From the NCBI GenBank assembly GCA_949592205.1, contig CATIUR010000013.1, positions 744,001-808,000 on the forward strand: a stretch of 64,000 nucleotides of DNA, read 5' to 3'. The notes beneath the pieces were generated by a model, which worked only from the letters and a program-made list of their open reading frames with translations, had not been told where the DNA came from and did not search any database. Shown here one piece after another: positions 44,781 through 55,800 of this stretch (position 1 is its first letter; each line of letters begins with the position of its first letter). The DNA comes from Helichrysum umbraculigerum. Lineage: Eukaryota; Streptophyta; Magnoliopsida; Asterales; Asteraceae. The position numbers and the translations under genes were made by a program.

Positions 44781-46749
44781 GTCAACCAAGTCCTTGAACC
44801 CGTGCCAGACTTCAGAAATGACAAGTACAACAAGTACAAGGCAAAGTACAAGAAGCTGAAGGAAATGTCTAAAACTGGGAAAAAGAAGGGTAGAGGTTTC
44901 GTCACTGAAGAGGGTTCATTCAGCGACTCTGACTCCTCATCATCAGATGAAGAAGAAGCAATTATGTAGATAAGGATTACTGCCTGATGGCTGATGATGC
45001 TGAGTTTCATGATGATATCAAAGAAGTCGCTCATAAATGTTCAGCATCTGGATGGGATCCTGAAACTATCTACAAAGGCATTCTTAGAGAAACTATCTGG
45101 TATCTGGACAGCGGATGTTCCAGACATATGACCGGATGTAAGTCTCTGCTCAGTGACTACCAGGAGGAAAGAGGTCCTGATGTAGTGTTTGGTGACAACA
45201 AGGTTGGCAAAACAAGGGGATACGGTGTTCTGACTAATGGGAATGTGATGTTCAAAAGAGTTGCATATGTGGAGGGACTGAAGCACAATTTGCTAAGTAT
45301 CAGTCAATTTTGTTATTCAAAGAACAAGGTGTTGTTTGATCATGAAGCTGGTGTTGTTTACAACAAGAAAGGAAGTGCTGTTCTTGCTGCTAACAGAAAG
45401 GGCAATACTTATGTAGTCAATATGGACTCAGCTCAGTCAGGGACGTGCTTTTATTCCAGAACTGTTTCAGAAGAAAAATGGTTATGGCATAAACGACTTT
45501 CTCATCTGAATCTAAAAGCTATCAACAAGTTAAGCAAACATGGTTTAGTCACTGGACTTCCAAAATTATCTTACAACAAAGACAAGCTTTGTTCAGCATG
45601 TGAGAAAGGAATGCATCATAGTTCTTCCTTCAAAAGTATACAAACATCATCAGTAACTGAATATTTTTATCTACTTCATATGGATCTATTTGGATCAGTG
45701 AGTACTCCAAGTCTTGGTGGAAAGAGATACTGCTTGGTAATCGTGGATGAATACTCCAGATACACTTGGGTATTCTTTCTTAAAGCAAAGAACGAAGCAG
45801 CAAGTGAAATTATATCCTTTATCAAGAAAATGGAGAACTTAAATGGTATTTCGGTAAAACATTTAAGAAGTGATAATGGCACTGAATTTCGAAATATTGA
45901 CCTGGAAACTTTCTGTGATTCAAAAGTATTTCTCAAAACTTCTCAGCTCCAAGAACACCCCAACAAAATGGGGTGGCAGAGAGGAGAAATAGGACCTTAA
46001 TTGAATCTGCCAGGTCAATGCTCATTGATGCTGGTCTTAAGACCTATTTCTGGGCTGAAGCAGTGAGTACTGCCTGCTATACTCAGAATAAGTCACTGAT
46101 TGTCAAACGACATAATAAGACAGCATATGAGATGTTAAGAGGGAGAAAACCCGACATAAGTTTTATCCATGTTTTTGGTAGCACTTGCTACATTTTAAAC
46201 AAAAGAGATCACTTAGGAAAGTTTGATCCAAAAGCTGATGAAGGAATATTTGTTGGTTACTCAATTATCTCTAAAGCTTTCAGAGTTTACAATAAAAGAA
46301 GAGAATGTATTGAGGAATCAATGGATGTTACTTTTGATGAATCATATAATGAGTCACTCACTGATCCAAAAGAGTATGAAAATCTTGTTTTTAATAAAAT
46401 GGATGGTGACTCATCAGATGAAAGAAAATCAAATGATAAGAAATATGAAAATTTCTCATCAGACTCTGAAGGGGAAGATAGTGTTCCTGAAATCTATTCT
46501 AGCTCTACTTTAGCTGAGAAGAATTCAGGGACATCATCTTTACCTACTAATGTCCCATCATCATCAACTCAATGTCCAAACCAAAATTCTCATAATAACA
46601 ATACTCATGTTTCTGATGCTGATCTGTCACATGAACCATCACCAGATAAGATAGTCACTGCTGAACCTCAGCGAATGACAAAGTGGACAAAACATATTGA
46701 TAATCAATTGATTATTGGTAATCCACAATCCAGGGTTCAGACAAGATAA
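44781..46749 (+). pseudogene. pol: SIRE-type protease and integrase
   Basis: After a short acidic linker (SDSDSSSSDEEEAIM), protease shows WYLDSGCSRHMTGCKSLL near 45100. Integrase follows: the zinc region WLWHKRLSHLNLKAINKL...CSAC, then HMDLFGSVSTPSLGGK, RSDNGTEF and AERRNRTLIESARSML. A frameshift at about 45965-45975 separates the second and third catalytic residues, and TAG at about 44968 breaks the frame from gag. A long Ser/Asp-rich linker (46370-46700) leads towards RT. TAA ends the frame at 46747-46749. Confidence 0.88.
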
Positions 46750-46784
46750 GCAACTGCTAACTTTTGTTTGTTTGTAAGTTTTGT

Positions 46785-48324
46785 ATCACTGATGGAACCA
46801 AAGAAGGTTGATGAAGCACTCACTGATCATCACTGGATAGCTTCCATGCAAGAAGAAATATCTTAGTTTGAAAGAAATAAAGTTTGGAAGCTTGTGCCTC
46901 AACCTGCTGGTAAATCAGTGATTGGAACACGCTGGGTGTTCAGAAATAAAATGGATGCTGATGGTGTGGTAACAAGAAACAAGGCTAGACTGGTTGCACA
47001 AGGTTACTGTCAGCAAGAAGGCATTGACTATGACGAAACCTTTGCACCAGTGGCTAGGCTTGAAGCAATCAGGCGGTTTCTAGCCTATGCAGCTCACAAG
47101 AAGTTTAAAGTATATCAAATGGATGTGAAAAGTTTCTTTCTGAATGGCAAGCTGCAAGAAGAAGTGTATGTCAAGCAACCACTTGGATTCATTGATCCAA
47201 AACATCCTGGTTATGTTTACAAACTTGATAAAGCCTTGTATGGAATAAAACAGGCTCCCTGAGCATGGTATGACACTCTCTCTGTCTACCTGATAAAATG
47301 TGGCTACGTCAGAGGTAAAATTGACAGCACATTGTTTATCAAAAGAGATAAGAGAGATGTCATATTAGTCCAGATTTATGTTGATGATATCATTTTTGGG
47401 TCTACTAACAGTGACATGTGCAAGGAATTTTCTGATCTCGTTACCAAAACTTATGAAATGAGCATGATGGGTGAATTAACATTTTTCCTTGGTCTGCAAA
47501 TAAAACAAACCAAGACTGGAATCTTTATAAATCAAGGAAAATATGTTAAAGATTTATTAAAGAAATTTGAATTCACTAACTGCTCATCACTTGCTACACC
47601 CATGTCACCTGCAGTAAAATTACATGCTGACTCTGATGGTAAATCTGTAAACATCACTGTTTACAGAGGAATGATTGGGTCACTGCTGTACCTAACTGCA
47701 AGTAGACCAGATATTATGTTTGCTACATGTCTTTGTGCTAGGTATCAAGCTGATCGAAAGGAATCACATTTGCTCGTTGTCAAAAGAATATTCAAATATT
47801 CTAAGGGTACATCAAATCTTGGTCTCTGGTACCCATCAGGTTCAGATTTCTCGCTGAAAGGATATTCTGATTCTGATCACGCTGGATGCAAGCTGGATAG
47901 AAAGAGCACCTCTGGTAGCTGTCAGTTTCTTGGAGAAAAGCTTGTAAGCTGGTCTAGCAAGAAACAAAATTCAGTTTCAACTTCAACCGCTGAAGCTGAA
48001 TATATTGCTGCTAGTGCTTGTACGGCTCAAATTCTCTGGATGAGAAATCAGCTCGCTGACTATGGATTTGACTTCAAAGGAATTCCAATCTATTGTGATA
48101 GTCAAAATGTCATAGCTATCGCAAACAATCCAGTGATGCACTCAAGGACAAAGCACATTGATATACGATATCATTTCATCAGGGACCATGTGATGAAAGG
48201 TGATATTGAACTTCATTTCATTCCAACTGATTACAAACTCGCTGATTTGTTTACAAAACCTTTGGATGAGAAAATATTTAATTTTCTTATCAGCGAGCTT
48301 GGTATGTTAAACTTCAATGAATAA
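46785..48324 (+). pseudogene. pol: SIRE-type RT and RNase H
   Basis: RT text starts at about 46790 (EALTDHHWIASMQEEI), followed by TAG at 46864-46866, then GTRWVFRNKMDADG, YQMDVKSFFLNG and ALYGIKQAP before a second stop, TGA at about 47260. The catalytic box IYVDDIIFGS near 47376 is intact. RNase H has GYSDSDHAGCKLDRKSTSG, STAEAEYIAAS, IYCDSQNVIAIANNP and LADLFTKPLDEK. The natural stop is TAA at 48322-48324. With two stops it cannot yield full polymerase. Confidence 0.92.
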
Positions 48325-48476
48325 ATAAACTCCTTAAGTTTATTTATTTATTGTCGTTTAAATTTATAACTGCTTTAAATAAAATGTCTTTGTAAAATAT
48401 AATTTCAGTTGACCATACACACTGATGTTTTAATCCTTACTGAACTAATCAGCAAGATTAATGCCCAGCTTACTGT
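48325..48476 (+). other. Spacer after pol of the SIRE-type element
   Basis: Short AT-rich noncoding stretch ending at the GATCA duplication that flanks the solo LTR. Confidence 0.5.
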
Positions 48477-49703
48477 GATCATGTGACACCCCCAAATTTG
48501 ATGATTTGCGGAAGCTCGATTTGGGTGTCACTAATCAATATACAAAGCACATAAGATAATAATGAACGACCACTATATGCGTCGTTTTAAACTTGCATTA
48601 ATAAAGTAAATGTTTACATCAAAATAATGTTACATTAGCTCGGTTCCTGAAATTGAGAGATTACATAGCATAATTACTTTTACAAAATATAATAATGCGA
48701 TCAAATCTCTAATTGTATGTATGCTGACTCGAGCTAATGATCCCTGCTTGTGCAGCCAACCTACTGCTGGGTACCTGTGATATGTACTAAAATGGGTCAG
48801 CGAAAACGCTGGTGAGCTCACAGGTTTGTATGTCAATGTATAGTTGTAAGAACCGCAAGATTTATATTGAATTTAAGATGCAATTAAGCAAAATAAAAGT
48901 TATACAATCCATGAGCACATAGTCTGAGCTTAACTTGAGCGCTAGGTCCAATTAAGGAAACCTAACTGATTTGCCTCCTACGAGTGTCTAATCCACACTC
49001 GTCTTCCCAAATGCTAATACATCCGTTTGACCGGTTAGTGCGTGCTAACCCGGATGAGGATTGTCAATCCCATATGATATCATATACTAACATTCACGCT
49101 AAAATATTAGAGACTATGCTATAGAGGACTTTAATTGATTAGCTTGAAACTCATGTAGTATTTGAAGGTTGGCACTTGCGTTCTACTTGTAAAACAAAAT
49201 GAAGTAGTAATATCACACCCCTGGTAAAAGTAGTGAAAATGGGGCCATGAAACTCACTTGAGTCTTGAAGTGTTTAATTTAATAAACTTGAAGTAATTAG
49301 CGGTGAATTGGTGTCCAAAGTCTTGAAACCTGAATGTGTCCACGACACTTGAATTGTTATTAATTGTACCGGTATCTAGAAAGACTACCATTGAAATTGT
49401 TTGTTTAACTTGATGTCCAAATTACCCCGATTTGGTTGATTGTATTGTTACAAGTTACTACGACTTGTTTGATTTAATTGATACAAGTTACAACGACTTG
49501 TTTGATTTTGAATTATGTTTTGAAAAACGCGTGCGGGCCGTTGGTGATTATTGGAAATTAAAGATTTCAATGATCTTATTATGATTCGAAGTGTTATCCT
49601 TGAAAACTATGTTCCAATGTATTTGAGAAGTCATATCGTATAGTAGTTTGAAGTTTTATAAGTTCGACACTTGGTGAAAAATGTGCTTACGGAATCTAAG
49701 TAC

Positions 49704-49784
49704 GGGGGTCCGGGGGCAGCGCCCCTGGTTAGCGGGGTCCAAGGGGCGGCAGCCCCTGGCGGGGTCCAAGGGGCAGAGCCCCTG
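49704..49784. repeat. Three tandem GC-rich hairpin units
   Basis: Reverse-orientation counterpart of 22191-22271: GGGGTCCAAGGGGC...GCCCCTGG units that can each fold into a stem-loop. Confidence 0.85.
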
Positions 49785-49940
49785 GCTGGGGTCGAGCTGC
49801 CAGGTCAGCTTGGAAAATTTTTATTTCTACTATATTGCTTTAAGGAAAAACGCATCTGGACTTGAATTTGGGTGAAATCAAGTGATAAAATTTAGAGTCT
49901 CGACATTTAGTAAAAATATGTGTTTTCTAGTTTCTGTTTT

Positions 49941-50210
49941 GTGCGACGTTGGGTGCGACGTCGCAGGCCCTAACTGCGACGTTGAGCATGGCGTCGCTAT
50001 GTGCGACTTTCGCAATTTAATGCGACGTTGTACGTGGCGTCGCTATAGGCGACGTTGTTGATTTCTGCGACGTAAGGGTTTGCGTCGCTAAGTGCGACGT
50101 TCGCCAGTTAAGGCGACGTTAGGGATGACGTCGCTATATGCGACGTGGTGATGGTTTATGCGACGTCGTAGCTGACATCGCAAAATGTCTGGGCCAAAAG
50201 CGACGTTACG
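49941..50210. repeat. Array of GCGACGT / ACGTCGC words
   Basis: About fifteen GCGACGT-type words in both orientations, for example GTGCGACGTCGCAG at 49954. Individual words differ from the partner array at 21735-22035, but the motif and position are kept. Confidence 0.9.
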
Positions 50211-51140
50211 GTCTGATCGGAGCTAGGTGGCTGGAAAATCAGCCGAAAGGCCTCCGTTTGGTCCAAATCTTTTACCCAACCCATTTTTGGACATTTTAAG
50301 CATGTATAAACCATAAATACGTAAAAATGAGTAAGAACGGAGAGTTTCGGGTTTTGTCGGAAACTTACAAATCGACGCCTTGAAAATCCGAAAAGATGGT
50401 GACGTAGATCGTGACACCGTGGTTCTTTTATTCCAAAGGAGTATGACGATTCAGGTTCGTTTGATGTTAGTTTTTAAGGGATTTAAGTGGGTGGTGGTTT
50501 TGGTGTTTGAAAGAGAAAAGAAAGAAGAGAGAGAGAGAAGGGGGTGAAAATGAGGAGAAAAGGGGTGGGGATCCCCCTTTTTGGCTGATTCGGTGGGGGC
50601 CCACCGAGGTGTGGGTCTTCACTTTTACTCCCTTGCAGTCGCGCTCCGTGTGGTGTTCGTTTTCCCGATTGTTTAACGTTAAATATTTATTTTATACGTT
50701 TAAATACATGTTTTAAAATACAATTGATTACCCAAAAATTTTGTTGAAGTATTTTACTAAATACTTAGTAATTACATCATAAAAAGTAATTTGTTTCGTT
50801 TTGTTTGCGCGTTTACATTTTAATCGCTTATATATTAATTGTGTAGTGAGACTTGGATACGAAATATTATTGATATAATATTTTTAAACATGACAACGTT
50901 ATTAAATAATATTTGTATTACTTAATAAAAATCGTTCACCAACGTCCGTATTAATTGTGTCAAAATTCATTCGATTTGAAACGCACACGATTTAAACAAA
51001 CCGCATAATTGTGTAGATATATATTCAACAATATATATAATAATTGATACATTAATTAGCCTAACACAGAACTAATTACATCTATTAAAACTTGATTAGG
51101 CACTAAATTCTAGTCCTAATTTGACGGGTGTCACAGATCA

Positions 51141-52133
51141 TCTAAAGTTATATTCTTATAAAGACTCGTGAATATTTTCTTATGTCTCAATGATAGGTTT
51201 GTAGCATTGCTCTATGGTATCTCTAACTGATCTAGTTAGTATTCTAAGTTGTAACTAGATCAGTGAGGTGTAATATAGAAATATGTTATACATTTAACAT
51301 AAGACATAATCTATATTCATGTTCTTTTTAATAAAAAAAAAGAGAGAAAAGAAAAACTTACAATGTAACAATAGTGAGTTGATAAGTTAAATTTATATCT
51401 AAACTGTAACTATGTCACAATGACTCAATCAGTATTCTAAGTTGTGATTAAGTCAGCGAGACATAGTCTCAGCAAGATAAACAATTAAATTTATTATCTT
51501 ATAATTGTTATATTTCTTTTGGGTGGTAAATCAAGAAATTGATTATATATCTTCAGTAACTCTTTCTCTCACTAAAGATATCATTTAATGGTGCTATTAA
51601 GTTTACAAATATCATTTGAAATAAATGGGTTATGGTGTAACGGAAAAGTAGTATTGTCTGACACTCTCTCACTTACGTCAGTGTACTTTTCCGGCACACC
51701 TCTCCCATCACCATTAAATACCACCAGGTTCCACTTACCACCATTAATCATCACCCCTATACCACTTACCATTATTAATCATCACCTTTATACCACCTCT
51801 ACTCACCACCATCATCGACCACGATGATCTATTTTTCACCACATGATTATCAAGAAGCGTGCTATAAAACAGCAATTTAACTCATTTCATTTTACGCATT
51901 CTTGATTTTCATAAGAAAAACACTCTGTATTAAAGGCGAAAATATTGCAAAACATCTTTATCACTGGCAAGATCAAAATCTTATTTTTTTTATAACACCA
52001 TCTCTGCAGAGTTTAAAGCTCTTCGAGCCTTTGCAGAAACCAAATATCTTGTTGTTACAGTGTACAAATCAGATAAATTTTGAAAAGATAACTTGATCAA
52101 AAAAATAGCATGCGGAGAAACTAAACCTTTTGA
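51141..52133 (+). other. SIRE-type element, noncoding region before the extra ORF
   Basis: AT-rich, with no gene. A degenerate repeat of TAACTGATCTAGTTAGTATTC- and AATGACTCAATCAGTATTC-like text at 51215-51460 is visible. CACCACCATTAATCATCACC-type low-complexity sequence lies at 51700-51830. Confidence 0.45.
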
Positions 52134-53204
52134 ATAAACCACTTTATTCTCCCTGTTCTTACGTTATCACCTAGAGAGATAAACCCAGAATGGCTCAGTG
52201 AGTTCTGGTTTATCAATACTTACTCGATAGTTCAAGTGGTGTCATATCTTCAGGGTTTTATTGATGACGGGAATCAAAAGTGTGCCTCTATACAATCGTC
52301 CATCACTGCCACCAAATCGACTACGTCACTGACAACACCCCCAGTGACTATCATTAGTCAACCACCAGTCAAGAAACCACCATCTTCTCCCAAGAAAGCA
52401 TCCAAATTAGGGTTCTTGACATTAACGGATCAGGGACATAGCAAAATGAAGACATCCAAGGATGCCAAGGGTGAAGCGGAGGCTAAACGTTCAGTCCCTG
52501 CGGGCACCCTTGCTGACCCGAAGCCTTCAACTGCTTCATTGGACTCCCGAAAGTCTAGTGATTCTAAAAAAGGACAACTACAGACAGCTACAATGGCTCA
52601 ACCCATTGTTAGCAGTGATTCGGGTGCATCCCACACCTCCAAATTGAGTCTACCCAGCAGCCACTTGTCACTCTCACAAAAGGATGACATTTCATCAAAA
52701 GGGCTAGTGGTATCAGTGGGTGATAACACACCCATCGCTGATGCCACATCACTGGCTACAGACCCGGGCCTAATCTCATCTATCACTGCACCAACTGTCA
52801 ATATCTCTCCACAGACACATGGAGAGATACAGGTTGACCTCTCTATTTCCAATGACCCATCAGCTAGAACACAAGCTAGTGATGACGAGGAAGCCAAATC
52901 CGTAGCAAAATACATCACTCATACTCAAAACGTTCAAAAGTCAGTCACAACATTTCATGCTAACTTCAAGGGGGAGAAATCTGATGACTCTGATGATTAT
53001 GATGAAAGTGATGATGCTAACATCAAGGGGGAGAAAGTGATACTGGGGGAAAGTGATGATGTTACCAGAAATACTGATCAGAAAAACTTGGATGAAGAAA
53101 CCACTAGAAACATGTTCATTATGGTTCTAGGTCACTCTTTAGGTCCTGGTTTGCATTCTCCAATTCAAACAATGCCTGAGCAACAGACTCATCTAACTCA
53201 GTAG
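52134..53204 (+). CDS. Extra 3' ORF of the SIRE-type element (env-like position)
   Basis: Open from a stop at 52131-52133 to TAG at 53202-53204, about 356 codons, with no ATG near the start, so it may be read from a spliced RNA or have lost its start. The N-terminal part includes PEWLSEFWFINTYSIVQ; the rest is Ser/Thr/Pro/Lys-rich with acidic clusters (KSDDSDDYDESDDANIKGE). Sireviruses carry an ORF here often called env-like. I see no convincing transmembrane segment, so function is unknown. Confidence 0.6.
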   Translation: MNHFILPVLTLSPREINPEWLSEFWFINTYSIVQVVSYLQGFIDDGNQKCASIQSSITATKSTTSLTTPPVTIISQPPVKKPPSSPKKASKLGFLTLTDQGHSKMKTSKDAKGEAEAKRSVPAGTLADPKPSTASLDSRKSSDSKKGQLQTATMAQPIVSSDSGASHTSKLSLPSSHLSLSQKDDISSKGLVVSVGDNTPIADATSLATDPGLISSITAPTVNISPQTHGEIQVDLSISNDPSARTQASDDEEAKSVAKYITHTQNVQKSVTTFHANFKGEKSDDSDDYDESDDANIKGEKVILGESDDVTRNTDQKNLDEETTRNMFIMVLGHSLGPGLHSPIQTMPEQQTHLTQ

Positions 53205-53238
53205 TAATCTTCTCTGAATGTGTAGTAAGTTTCAAGAT

Positions 53239-53427
53239 GACTTATGTTATCAAAGGTAATCTGTTCGCTGAAGATAGTAGGTTTGATATGTCAAGGGTCA
53301 CTACAACTTATCAAAGGTAATCTGATCGCTGAAGATGGTAGGTTTGATATGTCAAGGGTTACTACAACTTATCAAAGGTAATCTGATCACTGAAGATAAT
53401 AGGATTGTTATCTCAAGAGTCACTACA
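53239..53427 (+). repeat. Three tandem copies of a ~61-bp unit near the SIRE 3' end
   Basis: Each unit runs ACTTATCAAAGGTAATCTG, then ATCGCTGAAGAT, then TCAAGGGTCACTACA with a few changes; the third is most diverged. It lies between the extra ORF and the polypurine tract. Confidence 0.85.
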
Positions 53428-53743
53428 ATTCAAGATCACTGAAGCTGCACCAGCTGTTGATCTGCAACTACTCAGACCAAAAGATATTGTCATACGTGGT
53501 GGAATTTAGTAATAGATTAGATTTATTGTAACTGAAGTCACTCGTAATATTTATATTTTGCAGTTCAGTAAAATCTAATCTTTTGAGAAAATCAAAAGTG
53601 CAACAACTCAGTTCATATCAAAAGAATCCAAAAAGATAAATGAATGGATCACAAGTACAAGTCACTGAATGTTTAAAATCTTAAACACTGACTATAAACT
53701 TTTTCAGCAACAAGTTTGTCTAGGGAGCTTCGATCACAATCAT

Positions 53744-53755
53744 TTAGGGGGAGAT
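53744..53755 (+). other. Polypurine tract of the SIRE-type element
   Basis: TTAGGGGGAGAT directly before the 3' LTR start TGTTGAGTC. Confidence 0.88.
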
Positions 53756-54806
53756 TGTTGAGTCACTGGTCGCTGACCATGTTGAGTCGCTGGTCGCTGA
53801 CCAACTCAACTATGCACTACTCGATGAAGAAATGAATTGTGTCAAAGCTGCTGTTGCTGGAGTTTATTACTGCTGATCATTATTCACTCTACTCTCAAGG
53901 GAAATGATATGCTGAGGAAGATTAGAATTCAATTTCGTGTGTCGCTGATACTTATCAGCGAGAGTTCTACATCTTCAAATCTAATAAGGCAAAAGTCGCT
54001 GCCCGAATAATAGCTAGTCACTGAAGATCTCTATTTCAAGTCATTCTACAAGAGCATGTTAGCTCGCAGTGAGTGAGGAGAATTACTGCATCTTCAGTGA
54101 CTATTCAATAAAGCCTCTCAAACTACAAGTAAATAAGTACTGTACTCATATACACATCAGCAAGAGTCTTCGTACTTGAAGAATGTTCGAATGATTACGT
54201 GGCGGCAACTGATTGGATTTAAAGTAACGAGATATTTGCGGTAACAGAATTGGGACCCGCAGTATGTCGGTTCATCAGAGATCAAGCCAATCAAGCAGCG
54301 ACACGTGTCATTCCGAGATCCTATTTTATAGGAGACATATACGGGATTCTTGTAGTATATATAGTTCAGCATATTGTACTTTAGAGGCTAGTTTTTCTGT
54401 ACGTTCTTATCACTTGTGTATTCAGTGAGTAGTTTGTCTAGGGTACGTAACAGTAACTCAGCGAGTGAGCAGTTAGCGTGTTTGTCCACTACTGCTCAGC
54501 TCATTTTGTAATAGGTTAGCTTGTGTGTTTGATTTGGATTAGCTTGGGCTAGTCCATTCCGCAATCAACACTTGTGAGTTTTACGATCAATAAGATTCAC
54601 AATTAAGCTACTATTGCTCATCTTACTTTGATATTGTCATATCTATTCGTTATATACTCTGTTTGTGTTCAATCGTTTAAAAACTAGCTAAATAACTTAA
54701 GTAAAATCAGAAATAGTTTTTAATTGTATTCAACCCCCCCTTCTACAATTAAACTTTACATATTGAGATTCCATATCACTTATCAATAGTGATTACGGGA
54801 CTTTCA
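53756..54806 (+). repeat. 3' LTR of the SIRE-type element
   Basis: 1051 bp. The start holds two copies of the TGTTGAGTC..CTGGTCGCTGACCA unit where the 5' LTR has one. The rest matches with very few substitutions. Confidence 0.95.
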
Positions 54807-54811
54807 GTGTC

Positions 54812-55090
54812 TCCAAATCTTAAGCGCAAAAACGACTGCTCCCAATTCAAGTCATGCGTCGTATAATTTTTCTCGTATACCTTCAATTGACATGATGCAT
54901 ATGCAATGACTTTGTCATTTTGCATCAAAACGCAACCCAATCCCTGATGCAAGGCATCGCAGTAGACAACAAAATTTTCTACTCCTTCAGGTAACGATAG
55001 GATGGGTGCGGTGCTCAGTTTCTGTTTCAACAACTGGAAAGCGTTCTCTTGTTTCTCTCCCCATTTGAATTTCTTGTCTTTCTGTGTCAA
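54812..55090 (-). pseudogene. pol: Tekay RNase H, N-terminal part
   Basis: Runs from KFKWGEKQENAFQLLKQKL through the first catalytic region (FVVYCDALHQGLGCVLMQND) to YTTHDLNWEQSF and is cut by the SIRE insertion; it resumes at 42646. Ala-Leu-His replaces the usual Ala-Ser after the first catalytic Asp. Confidence 0.88.
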
Positions 55091-55800
55091 CGTGGTGAGG
55101 GGCTGGGCTATATTTGAAAAGCTCTCGATGAATCGCCTGTAATAGCCCGCTAGACCAAGAAATTGTCGTATCTCAGATGGGGTTTTCGGTGCTTCCCAAT
55201 TTTTGATCGCCTCAATTTGGATGGGTCTACGTGGATCCCTTTGTCATTTATCACGTGACCAAGGAAATGAACCTCTCGCATCCAAAATTCACACTTAGAG
55301 AACTTTGGATACAGCTTTTATTTCTCCAGTATTTCGAGGATGAGTTTCAGATGTTGTTCGTGGTCTTCTTTTGTTTGCGAGTAAATCAGGATATCGTCAA
55401 TGAACACAATGACGAACTTATCCAGGTACGGTTTGCATACTCTGTTCATGAGATCCATGAACACTGCTGGTGCGTTTGTTAGTCCAAAGGGCATGACTAG
55501 AAACTCGTAATGACCATAACGAGTACTAAACGCAGTCTTTGGTATATCCTCTTCCCGAACTTTCAATTGATGATAACCAGATCGTAGGTCAATTTTCGAA
55601 TAGTAACTTGACCCTTGTAGTTGATCAAACAGATCTTCGATGCGTGGTAACGGGTATCGATTTTTGATAGTTACCTTGTTCAGTTCTCGGTAATCGATGC
55701 ACATTCGCATAGATCCATCCTTCTTCTTGACAAACAAAACCGAAGCTCCCCAAGGCGAAAAGCTCGACCGGATGAATCCTTGATCTAGGAGTTCTTGCAA
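55091..55800 (-). pseudogene. pol: Tekay reverse transcriptase
   Basis: Full RT palm: GFIRSSFSPWGASVLFVKKK, MRMCIDYRELNKVTIKNRYP, YSKIDLRSGYHQLKVRE, MPFGLTNAPAVFMDLMNRV and the intact catalytic box FIDDILIYSQ. A stop at 55801-55803 cuts it from protease. The thumb beyond 55318 is out of frame. Confidence 0.92.

Larger units (their letters stand above)
48482..51135 (-). mobile_element. Solo LTR, Tekay-lineage family B, minus orientation
   Basis: 2654 bp from TGTGACACCCCC to GGGTGTCACA, with target duplication GATCA at 48477-48481 and 51136-51140. It shares CATAGTCTGAGCTTAAC and GGTGAGCTCACAGGTTT with the Tekay LTRs, and nearly everything with the inverted solo LTR at 20888-23406. It is the innermost, and so the youngest, insertion of the right-hand nest. 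Confidence 0.92.
42652..54806 (+). mobile_element. SIRE-type Ty1/Copia retrotransposon nested in the Tekay element
   Basis: 12,155 bp with LTRs 42652-43665 and 53756-54806 (TGTTGAGTC...ACTTTCA), a tRNA-Met-type primer site, Copia domain order and an extra ORF after pol, the plan of Sireviruses. The target duplication GTGTC is at 42647-42651 and 54807-54811, in the Tekay RNase H coding region. A solo LTR at 48482-51135 sits in its 3' region; without it the element is about 9.5 kb. Stops in gag and pol show that this copy is defective, although the LTRs are almost identical. Confidence 0.95.

Noticed and set aside
49671..49875. Gly/Pro-rich plus-strand frames
   Set aside because: They result from the GC-rich hairpin units of the solo LTR; no conserved product.
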